From Podospora pseudoanserina (taxonomy: Eukaryota; Ascomycota; Sordariomycetes; Sordariales; Podosporaceae): 64,000 bases of DNA. This document shows positions 1-10,881 of this stretch, piece after piece; the first letter of the stretch is position 1, and every line of letters begins with the position of its first letter. The stretch is taken from contig NW_026946671.1 in the NCBI RefSeq assembly GCF_035222485.1, forward strand, positions 310,001 to 374,000, written 5' to 3'. A program made the translations under genes and the position numbers. The notes under the pieces are model-generated. The model was not told where the DNA came from. It saw only the letters and a list, made by a program, of their open reading frames with translations, and searched no databases.

Positions 1-3000
1 AGATAGCGTTTGCAATGGCACGCCCGTTTCGTCGGCTGGAACATCCATGATGCTTCTACCGGCTAGAAGCCGCCTGAGGTAGCATGTAGCTCTCGAGCCC
101 CTCCCCCTCCCCCGGTAATAATGTCAGACCATGGTCGTCCAAGGCCATCTCCGAACGGCCATGCTGCCGCTCGCTCAGCACGACAGCCAGCCCAGAAGCA
201 GAAGCATTTTCATTCCCTCGGTCCCATCAGCGTGGCAGACGTGCCTCCGCGATCCGCTTCAGCGGGGATCGGTCTGTCTTGCGGCTCTTGGCGTCTTGGC
301 CGAACAATCCGCAGAACACTCCAGCTTCTCACAGGCATGATCCCAATTCTTGGAGGGGTTAAACTGTGGGAATTGTGGGTGAGCTTTTTCCATCAGTTCT
401 CGCGAGAGATCGAGACGATGGAGTTGAACTTTTGCTCGGTACTAATACGGCACAGATCAGCCACATCTCACCCAACTCAGGGCCCGGATGGGCAAGCCAG
501 GTGTTTGCTATTTTCTTTTCTTTCTTTTTGGGATTCCCGTATCAGAATTTTCACTCTTCCTTTCTGTGACCACCACCCCCCTGAAATTGCGCGCACGGTG
601 AGAACCAGCCAACACATGTGCGCTAATCCGGGGCGGAAGTTGAAGCCGGTTCCCTAGCCACATTGGCGTTTCCCAGAGCTGGGAATGCAACCCCTCCTTG
701 AGGAAACCGTCGATAAGCCACCCCACCACCAGCCCACCAAGCAGAACAGAGACAACCACTGACACTGTCCCCTCGGTGTTCTCGGGGACACTGGGGAGAC
801 TGGGAATCCGTCATCGAGAGTGTGCAGCCGGCAAGACGTTCGCCTGCTGCTTTGCTGGCTGGTTGCATGTGCATGTGCAAAGCTACAGCAGCATGCCCGC
901 TTCTCTTTTGCTCAGATGCTGTACTTATCACGACGTATCTCAAAAACGGTTCACCCTCCCCCTCCCTTCCCCTCCGGCTATGAAGTTCCTGGCTGATTGC
1001 TCAGAGATTGCCCCTCTTTGATCAGGACGTCCAGGAACGGGTCAGCGGGGACATCAGCCTCTAGCCTCTAGCCTCTAGTGTCACGGTGGCAGGTCAGCAC
1101 AACGCGCACAGTGCGTGTCACGAACTGACGGATTGGCGGAATGGATGGGTGTTGCTTTTCTTTTTTGCTGGCCGCTGGTTGCTGGTCAGTGGTTACACGA
1201 TGAAATCTCGGGTGCTATTAACCAACTCATCCTGGATCCTTCCTATAATGCGCCGTGCCACGGCGATACTGGACACAGTAATGCTCGGAACGACGGAGGA
1301 GGGTGTCGTCAACTACCAAACACCACGACATCTTGGGATCAATCCTACCGTGCCTTCTAACCGCATTGAGCACCGGACGGCACACATACGAAAAAGAATT
1401 TGACGACATTTTGCGGACGCTACCTCACCAGCTATCGGTAGGGTGGTGTCGATTTTCTTTCTCGAAGGAGATGAGACGGCACGACGGGCCCCCTTGTCAC
1501 TCGGCGAAGTCTTGCGCACAGAGATTTGCTCTCGTCGAGCGATCGTTGGATGATCGCCATTTCTCTGCGAACACGCCTGCAGCTTCATGCAAAGCACACG
1601 TGAACCACACCGAACGGACGACAACAACCACTCTGTCACTGCCCCCCCCCCTTTTCCACCCCCTTGGATGTCGCAGCCGGAGCAGCAAAGCCAAACAACG
1701 CCCCTCGAAGAGCACCGCATTTGTTTGACCATTCATCATAAACCAAAGTCAGAAATCATTTCATCATGTTTCACGCGCTGCTTCAGGGTGGGACCATCTC
1801 CCTTTCGGGTCTCACCCGGGCCCTGGAAAGGTGTGGCCCGAGGCCGAGGGTTCGGAAATTGGCTCCATCAAGAACTTACTTTTTTTTTCCTGTCTAGTTT
1901 TGGCGATTCAGATCTTGGACCCCGCGACCAAGACTCCAGGGCCACGGCCATGCCGGAAGTCGCATCATCTTCCCAGGACGGACGCAAGTCATCAAAGATT
2001 TCTCCCTCTTCTTTGGGATCCCGGAAACCATGGGTGATGGAGGGGCAGTCGGTATCAGCTTCGACCCTTCTCCTGATGCAGCAGGTGGACGCCAGCCAGC
2101 ACTTCTTCCCTACCCCAAGCGACTGGTTATCTCTATCCCAACCTTGATCACATCCAGCGTGGCATGCCCCTCCCATAGGGACAGCCAAGCAGCCCTTCAA
2201 CCCGTTCCAAAACATCTTCATCGCGGGGCCTAGGCTTGTCACCGCTCGCTCACCGCACATTTTGACAACTTTGGGGGAGGGGTACCAGACCCCTTGCTAG
2301 CTCGGGTTGGGCCGCCGATTTTCCCCTCCTCGCAGGAAGACGGCAAAGACAACAGAGGGGAATGCCAGGGGCAACTGCAAGTCGACTGGAATCGGCACAA
2401 AAAACCGCTCTTTTCTTCCCTATCCAGCGGTGTGGCGTTTTGCTGTTTTTCAGACCAACCGTCCGTCTCGCAAGGACCGGGCCTCTGCCGTCGACGGTCC
2501 GGCGCTCGAAAACGATGCAGTCCAGAAAGGGTCTCGTCAGGGGTACACGTGGTGGTCAACTTATGGTCGATGGTTACACACTCGATGTGCGGTTCAATGT
2601 CGGTGGCCTGTCAACGTTCATGCCCTACCAATCTTGCCTCCTCAACATATCGAGCGCGAGATGCCGGATCACGGGACTTTGGCTGAGGACACGGGCTGAC
2701 GCCATGGAGGCCTTCAACAACGTTTCGCCTTCGGCTGCATACAGACAGCACCACGTGCGTATCATGGTCTCGCTCGTACAGATTTCTGTTACACATGATA
2801 TCTTGCCACTCTTATTACTGTTGTGATACAGAGTATGGGTTCCGTCGCCTGGCTGGCCGCACAGCAGCCAATACAATACTCCGCTGACGCAGACGAGCAA
2901 AACAAGGGGCTGGCTCAGCTACCCGACGTCCCCAAAATCCGGTCTGAGTGAGCCAATTCGAGGCAGGCGGTTGGAGGTCGCCAGTGTTCGTATCGGTCGA

Positions 3001-5556
3001 CTATATCAGCAGTGGTTCTTATTCGTCTCGAGCATACCTCCGCGTCTACAGTAGGAAGCTGGTGTTTGCCACCTTCCCAGCGCTTACCACATTGCAGGCA
3101 GAGGGCACATGCGCGGTGATGGGATGGTTCTGGGTGTTGGCTCCCTTCGACGTTTACCTTCTGCATCCCGTCGTGGGCGTGGTAGCATGAAACATACCGT
3201 CAGAACGACATGCCATGATCTCACCTCCCTCTTTCGGCACCCCTCCCGAGCTGTACCGAGAGCTCCGTTTTGTTGGGTTGGGTTGTTCCAGTTGGGTCCC
3301 CAATTCGAAAACTGGGTTTCGGATTGTGGGAACTCTATCGTGGACAGTTGTTTCTGGATGGGACAGTGCCACGATTTTGGACCAGACCCTCGGCTACGAG
3401 AGCAGCATCCATAAGTTTTGACCAACAGGAGCGATTTATATGTCTCGGCAGTGACGACAAGTTGTGACGCATTCAAGGTGTCAAGGGCTCCAGATAAGAC
3501 GAGGCAGTAGAACGAACCACGGCATTGCTTGATGATGGACAGCAACAGGAGGGGCTGTGGGAACGACAAGCAGTTTTTGACCATGGTCCCTCTTCGACTA
3601 CAACGACTGCTGGGTATGCTTAGTCGGGATATGGTCGACCACTCGCGACGGCTCGCAAAGGTGTTGATATACGGGGCACTACTGCGTCGTGCGTATATAC
3701 ACTTGCCACGCGTACTCTGTAACCAACTACAGCTACCGGTGGATTTTGGGCAGCTTTGCGTGACGACTTTGCTCACGTCAAGGGTCGACAGGAGAGGACC
3801 ACGGTAGACCTTGGCCAAGCAAGGCCAGCACTTCGTAAGAGGAGACGGCAGCGTAGGTACTGTGCAGCCCAGTGAAATGACTCGACTCGGGTCGAAAACC
3901 GTGGCCTTCCCAAGAGCCTGGCAACCGGGTGCGAAGTGTTGCTTGCGGGAACGTGAAGTGCTGCTTTCTTGATATTAAATTTTGGCCCGGCCGTGGCTTT
4001 TGTCTGGTCGTTTGCTGCTTATGCGTGATTGCGAGTGCGACACTAGGTTGATTGCGAGTACGGTAACTGCGTGTCAGCGATAGACCTATGATCAGTATCA
4101 GTCCATCGGAAAGGCTGCCAGCAGCTTTGCTTATGTAGTTTTGCTGAGGCTGTGGCTGTGATTCGACTGACTCTCTCTCTTATCCGCGCGGATCTATCTC
4201 TAACATGGGAAGGTGAGGGAGGGGTATTCATGTAGCCTTGGATTGTAGCAGTACGGGGGGTGCATTGGGACCTGCACGAAAATGCGGTTAGAGCTTTCAG
4301 GGGGAGGGGAGACCTGCTGCCAAGACCGACCGCTTCAGAGTCCAGGCATTGGCAGAGGGCGGGGTTTGGGGGAGAGGATGCTGTGGTTTGACCCTTGAGG
4401 GCGTCCCGGAGAGCACTGCTACAGTCATGAAATATGATGGGAAAGAGATATGATTCCAAACTGTTGAGATTGAACCGTTCGTTGTCTTTGTGACCGGCCC
4501 ACCCGTTGTCCGGGGGGGCATATCCGTCATAAAAGTCAAGGAAAGGGGGCACGGGCAGCTGAGGGAGGTGGATGGGGTCGGCCTTGTTCACCCCGCTTGT
4601 TGAGAGCTGCGGCCAACGAACGGACCCTCTCTTCGCCAGGCCCCCATCCCCAAACACTGTCTCTTTTATCACCCCCGACCCAGGGACTTCATCCGATTCC
4701 CAGGCACGAAGAACGCAAAAAACAGAGCCCAGAGGCTGCCTGCTGAATTAACAGCCGCAGCAGAAAAAAGAGAGGTGAATCCGCGCAGCCAGGCGCTGTC
4801 ATTCATCAGCCTCGAGAGCCACCCCCGACGGGCCTGCGGGGGCGAAGACTCAAGACAGGACGAGGAGACCGAACGAGGACGAGACCGCCTGGGAACGCCA
4901 ATCCTTCCAGCGCCCGCCTTTAGGACCCTGCTAAGACTCCCCTCGACCGCAAAATTGGGCGAATTGCACCAGTTCCCTCTTCGACCACACCTTTACGCGC
5001 AGACCATCGATCCCATCCAACCAGTCACGTCCGTCATCGCGACACTATCGTTCCCAGACAGACCGTCTAGCGCCCCGACAGTGTCTTTCCCGCCTAGTGA
5101 GCCATACCCGCCCGGCTGGCGGCCACTCTCTTAGTCCACTGCGGCAACGAACAGATTGCGATTCCATCCCCGTTATCTCGCTTTTTGCTTTTCGGAATCG
5201 TTGAAAGGAGACAGAAAGAGAAGCGGGGGAGACCAGCCAGGCTGAACCAATACTGCATACCGACCAACCTGTCTCCGATCTGCTCGTGCTTCCATGCGGT
5301 CTTTCCACTGACGACAACCTCAACATGCTAATGGCACAGACCCCCTGCTCGGCATTCAAGGGTTAGAATTTCACGACGAACCACACGCACAGCTTCCACC
5401 CACAGATCTTGAGCCTCGATCGACTGCACTCGGCGGTGGAACAAGTAACAACTGCTCTACCACCATCTAACCTGCCCCGCGTCATAGGAGGGGTCCCCGT
5501 GTCGATCGCGACGATTTCTATTCCACAAATTGGATCCCCCTGCGTCTGCTTTCCCC
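1..5556. other. Gene-free stretch upstream of the RasGEF gene
   Basis: I see no convincing coding sequence here. The open frames, the longest being 244 codons on the minus strand at 3,084-3,818, show no domain, a random-looking composition and no plausible intron structure. The stretch has short pyrimidine-rich tracts and a threefold CCTCTAG-type tandem near 1,062-1,080. The part from about 4,700 to 5,556 probably includes the promoter and leader of the downstream RasGEF. A gene needing several small exons cannot be excluded. Confidence 0.5.
5294..5366 (+). promoter_or_regulatory. Two possible short upstream ORFs before the RasGEF start
   Basis: Two ATG-initiated short frames lie within 265 bases of the RasGEF ATG: 5,294-5,311 (5 codons plus stop) and 5,325-5,366 (13 codons plus stop). 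If the transcript begins upstream of them they could lower translation of the main frame. The transcription start is unknown, so a regulatory role is inference only. Confidence 0.25.
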
Positions 5557-8500
5557 ATGAACGGCATCGTGGGGTCGGCACCTCCTGGTGCCATGTACGT
5601 CAGGGCGCTCTATGATTACGAGGCTGATGACAGGACGAGCTTGAGCTTTCATGAAGGCGACATTATCCAGGTCATTACTCGGCTCGAGAGCGGATGGTGG
5701 GACGGTGTCATCAACGGCGTCAGAGGCTGGTTTCCTAGTAATTACTGCCAGATCATTGACGAACTCCCAGAGCTTGAAGAAAACGGCGAGCCAGAACAGG
5801 TCGAGGAGGAACCTGATGACCACCCGGAAGTATACGAAGGAGAGTATGAGGATGAAGATGGCTCCGAACTTGACGATGTCGAGGGCCTTCCCCTCGAGGG
5901 AACCGAAGGCGACAGGCTGAGGGCCGATTTCTGGATCCCTCAAGCCACTCCAGACGGCAGGCTATTCTACTACAACACCATGACGGGCGAGAGCAGAGCG
6001 GACCTGCCACTCGAGTCTCCCTCTTCGGTGACCGAGACAGGCCCAAGAGATCGCATGAATCTCAGTGTTCCCGACCGAACAAGGCCGCCGGCCGAAATGA
6101 TTGCCAGAGGGCTGACCCGAGACGAGGAGGACGAATCGGACGTCAACTCGGCATCCGAATTAGAAGGCGAGGCTCTGATGAACATGCGAGGCTCAGCGGT
6201 ATGTCATGACTCCTTTTAGTTGTGCACACGTTACTGACTTGCGTGACCCAGCCTGTTTCACGCCGATTCCAGATGGGTGACGGTATTTCTCCAGCACCAT
6301 CCATGGATTCTATGAACGGGCAGTCGCCGGTGACGAGAGCTCGCGGCGAGACGTTTCCAAACGGCAGCTCAGCTCAGACCCCAATGGTATCTTCAGCCAC
6401 TGCGTTTACCAGCTCCGGGTTCAACCTGCCTACTGCTGCAACGATTCCGCGATCCTTTTTCGACGACGGAACGACACCTGCACTCAACTGGCCTCGTTTG
6501 GTGTCCAACATGAAGAAGGCTATTGACCGCTACAGGGAGGTCATCACGAGCGGCAACAGGGCAGAGTATGTTGCACGCGCTGAAGACATCTCAGATCACT
6601 TGCGCCTTCTCTTGGCAGCAGGCTCCGGAACGACCGACAACCACTCAGGCCAACCCTCGATCATCTCGACAAACAAGGCGCTCTACCCGCATTTCCGTGA
6701 CATGATGTCCAAGTTTAGCAAGCTCGTCATCTCTTCACACATCGCGGCGGCGGACTGGCCCAATGCCGAGTCGATACAAAAATGCCTGCAGGAAGCCGAC
6801 GGCGTCCTGCTAGGTGTCTTTAGCTATCTCGAGGTTGCAAAGCAGCAACGAGGCGACGAGATTCCACGACTGTTCCCAGGCTTTGTTATTGGGTCGAATG
6901 CGGGTGGCAGCTGGCAGAACAATGGACTAGGTCCTCGTGACGCCATCACCACCAACTTTCTCGAGGATGAGGAAGGCCTGGTTGAACCAAATGCCCTCCT
7001 GGATGGCAAGCTTCTGGAGCGGCTTGATGAGCTAAAAAGGATGGTGGTCTCGAGCATCCGTGAGCTGGATAAGAACCTGCTGGTTACGGACAAGATCATC
7101 ACCCCCTACAAGCACGAAATGATTGGAAATGCTGTTTGCGCCGCCGGCAGCAAGGTACTGGATATGTTCAAACCCTGGATTGCCATGATTGAATCAATCG
7201 ACCTCTCGCTGCTGGACAACACGTTCCAAACGCCGCAACTTGCCGACTTTAGCACCAACAAGCAAAGTTTATATGATAATATCTCTGATTTGATTCTGGG
7301 TTGTCAAGCAGTGGCTGGTCCGTTGGCGGACGAGTGGTCAGAGGTGAGGGGTCAAGCTCTGGAGGAACGGCTGGAGTATGTCCGAAACTGCGCACGAGCA
7401 CTGGAGACGAACTCATCCCATATCGGATTCTCGCTCCAGCTTCTTTCCGAGCAGGTTTCGATTGTCTTGCAGCAACAGGCCGAGACGCGCATGCGGGAAG
7501 AAGTGCCCACGCGAGAGCAACCAAGAAGGATGGAGACCATGCCATATGAACGACCGCATCAGCGGACAGAGTCGCTGTCGCGGCCTGTCAGACCGGGAAT
7601 GCCTATGGGGTCGCAGTCGTTTACTGAAGGTGACACCATGATGACGACTAACCCGTACCGGAAGGATGACAAGCTTAAGAAGTTCTTTGGAGAAGACCCT
7701 ACCCCGGTGCAGCAAACGTTGATTGACGACACCCCCGAGTTCTTGAGGCTGGACCACGATGTCGACCTTTCCTGGGACCTCAAAACCCAACCGCCAACGG
7801 TCAAGGGTGGTTCCCTGATGGCCTTGGTGGAGCAACTTACACGGCACGACAAGCTCGACGCCAACTTCAACAACACCTTTCTTCTTACCTATCGGTCGTT
7901 CACATCAGCACGAGAGCTGTTTGAGCTTTTGGTGAAGAGGTTCAACCTGCAACCGCCAGAAGGACTGACCCAGCCCGAGTATGACCAGTGGACAAACCAG
8001 AAACAAAAACTGATCCGCTTCCGCATCGTCAATATCTTGAAGAACTGGTTCGACAACTTCTGGATGGAGGACCCAAGCGAGGAAGCCACGAAGCAGCTGT
8101 TGCGGGATGTTTACAACTTTGCCAAGGACACGGTCAAATCCACCGAGACGCCCGGTTCGGGTCCTCTGATGACGGTACTCGACCAGCGACTGAATGGCAA
8201 GGAGGCGGGCGCCCGCCGCATGATTCAGACGGTCAACCAGAACACGCCAGCTCCCATCATGCCAAAGAACATGAAGAAGCTCAAGTTCCTCGACATCGAC
8301 GTTACCGAGTTCGCCCGCCAGCTCACGATTATCGAGTCCCGTCTGTACGGCAAGATCAAGCCAACCGAGTGTCTGAACAAGACTTGGCAGAAGAAGGTTG
8401 GAGAGGGAGAGCCAGAGCCTGCTCCGAACGTGAAGGCCCTAATTCTTCATTCTAATCAAATGACCAATTGGGTGGCTGAGATGATCTTGTCACAGACCGA

Positions 8501-9188
8501 CGTGAGGAAACGCGTCGTTGTTATCAAGCACTTTGTGGCGGTTGCCGACAAGTGCCGTGGGCTCAACAACTTTTCGACCCTCACATCCATCATCTCCGCC
8601 TTGGGTACTGCGCCTATTGCCCGCCTCAAGCGGACATGGGATCAAGTGCCGCAGCGCATTCACGCCACCCTGGAGACGATGCGCAAGTTGATGGCCAGCA
8701 CCAAGAACTTTGGCGAGTACAGAGAAGCGCTGCACGCCCAACAGCCCCCCTGCATTCCCTTCTTTGGTGTTTACCTGACCGACTTGACCTTCATCGAGGA
8801 CGGCATCCCGTCCATCATCAAGAAGACTAACCTCATCAACTTTGCCAAGCGAGCGAAGACGGCCGAAGTGATCCGGGACATTCAGCAGTACCAGAATGTG
8901 GCTTACTCGCTCCAGCCGGTCCCCGAGCTCCAGGATTACATACTCAGCAACATGCAGCAGGCGGGAGACGTGCACGAGATGTACGACAAGAGCTTGCAGA
9001 TTGAGCCGCGCGAGCGGGAAGACGAAAAGATCGTCAGGTAGTACCGCCCTTCTTTTCGCCCACACCCGAATTATTTCCTGTTTGGCGTTTTCAAGCCGAC
9101 TTCTTATGCCATGAGGCAGCAGTTTATTCCGTACTAACGCTTTGATTTTTTGTTTTGCAGAGTTTTGGCCGAGTCTGGGTTCCTATGA
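5557..9188 (+). CDS. cdc25: Ras guanine-nucleotide exchange factor (Cdc25/Ste6 family) with SH3 and WW-like domains
   Basis: This protein loads GTP onto Ras at the plasma membrane. I read three exons: 5,557-6,198, 6,252-9,037 and 9,161-9,188, giving about 1,151 residues. An SH3 domain lies at about residues 14-67 (core ALYDYEADD, then WWDG and GWFPSNY). A WW-like segment follows at about 123-153, with FYYN and TGES. A RasGEF N-terminal domain starts near residue 730 and the catalytic CDC25 domain runs from about 895 to 1,130. The first ATG of the frame is at 5,557, since the frame upstream of it opens only with TTG. Intron 1 has a GTATGT donor and an ACTGAC branch. An alternative acceptor at 6,272 is also in frame. 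Intron 2 has a perfect TACTAAC branch at 9,132-9,138 and adds a last exon ending AESGFL. Without splicing the frame stops at 9,041. The family call is very secure. Confidence 0.95.
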
Positions 9189-10881
9189 AGAGCGAAAGGG
9201 GGATGCGATATACTTGACCTATACAGTTTTACGACGGGCTTCTACGGTGCGAATGTCGATGTTGGGACGGTACATGGATCATGGACGGTCGAGATGTGTG
9301 GATGTTCATGTACTGTACGACAATGGGGTCCAAGGGCGGGATGATGGAGCTGTCGATTGTATTTGACAGGGTTTTCTGGGAGCTCATGGGGTTCGATTTC
9401 GACGTCAAGAGAGAGGGTGGGGGCGCTTGGTGTCACTTATAGGAGTCTGCCGAACCGGGATAAACCCATCTCGCCGACCAGGAAACCGTGTGGGAAGACT
9501 GGACGCCAAGGTATCCCCGAGTCGACCCTGGAACGACGACAATCTTGCAGCTCCGGCGATGAATTGCACCGACGACCGACCGAGCGAGGCCAGAAAGGAG
9601 AGGAAGAAACAAACTTGAAGGGCAGGCAGCTTTGGAGGACTACCATTATCTTGGTGGGAACCGGGGCAACAAACTCATATATGGGCAGCATGGTTATGGC
9701 ATGGGATTGGGTCGGGAAGAGTTATTTTATATGGCCAAGAGAAAAGGGTATATGGTGGGAGGGGGATTCCAAGGCCCCAGGCAAATTTGAAGGGATATGG
9801 ACATATGGGAGGGCTGAAGGGCTGTGTGTGTATCTGTCTGTGTGTGTGTGTGTGGGATATGTGTATGTGTCGAATTTTAGCAGGCACATTCATGGATTTT
9901 TTTTCGGCCATCCTGGGAGCAGAGGGCAGACAAGGGGAAGGGGAAATAGATGAGGGTTCATTTGCTGATGAATGGGGGAGGGGGGGATTAAGCTATCGGG
10001 ATTTAGAAAGCTTTAATCTGCTTCATACTGCCACCACTACTTGATGATTTATGGATGGTGTAGACTTAGTGTGGGATATTGCAGTCTTCTTTTCTACAGT
10101 CATCATTTCATGCTTGTGAACTGATGACTCTGGAGTTTGTTGGTCATGAGAATCAGGAATTGAGTGAATGAGTGAGTGATAAACTTGAACCGAGGTCAAG
10201 CAGCCAAGGATGTTGAGGTTGGCCCGGATGCTACCTACCCCAGATTGATCACCATGGCTCGCATGCAGTTGACAGGCCATGTTTATGCCGCTCGCTGTCT
10301 GCTTGCATGGCCACGAGGAGGTACGTAGCCAATGATGTTGTGTTGTCAGTAATGAGGGGACTTTAGAGGGGTTTTCGGGCGTGCATTCGGGAGGGGTGAC
10401 TTCCGCTCGCGCGGTTTCTCTACACGAAGCATGTGAAAAGGGACGGGTGACTGGGGAGAAAAGCCGCGACTTGTAACCTGAGATTAGACGTGTGGTGGTA
10501 GGTTGTGTGTTTGTGCAGTGCTCGGTTGAAGTACCGATACTTTTTTTTTTTTAAAAAAAAAAAAAACCCCATCAGTGTCATGACTGCGACCCATAGGCAG
10601 CATCATTCATCTACCTTTCTTCAAAGTTGGTTTCTAGAAAGGGGCAATGGGATGAGGTAAGCACCCCCTTTACCGTCTTGTTATGTTATACCGCCTCATG
10701 GCTCATTGATATCTATATTTCATCCCTCGTATACATACATAGGTACATACATAGGTAACAAGTAGGTAAAGTCAACGTCAGCTATATAGCTCTTGTCCTT
10801 TGAGCGCATCCCATCATCGGTCATCCCCGTTCATTATGTATACACCACACCTTATATTCCCCCCCATCATCAACCCCACCA
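9189..10881. other. Intergenic region between the RasGEF and the Irs4-like gene
   Basis: I see no gene in this stretch, where the RasGEF and the Irs4-like gene converge, so it should hold both 3' ends. It contains a GT-rich tract near 9,823-9,870, a T12A14 palindrome at 10,541-10,566 and repeated TAGGTA-type words near 10,738-10,768. Confidence 0.6.
10541..10566. repeat. T12A14 perfect palindromic homopolymer pair
   Basis: Twelve T are followed directly by fourteen A, giving a self-complementary tract that could form a cruciform or a loop-poor hairpin. It lies 316 bases past the stop codon of the minus-strand Irs4-like gene, in the shared 3' region. Confidence 0.9.

Noticed and set aside
1062-1080. 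Threefold CCTCTAG tandem
   Set aside because: Too short to carry meaning. Ordinary slippage product.
3084-3818. 244-codon minus-strand open frame
   Set aside because: No domain, random-looking composition with many Cys, Trp and Arg in no pattern, overlapped by equally long frames on the other strand.
9380-9410. Possible tRNA B box GGTTCGATTTC
   Set aside because: No A box at the right distance and no cloverleaf.
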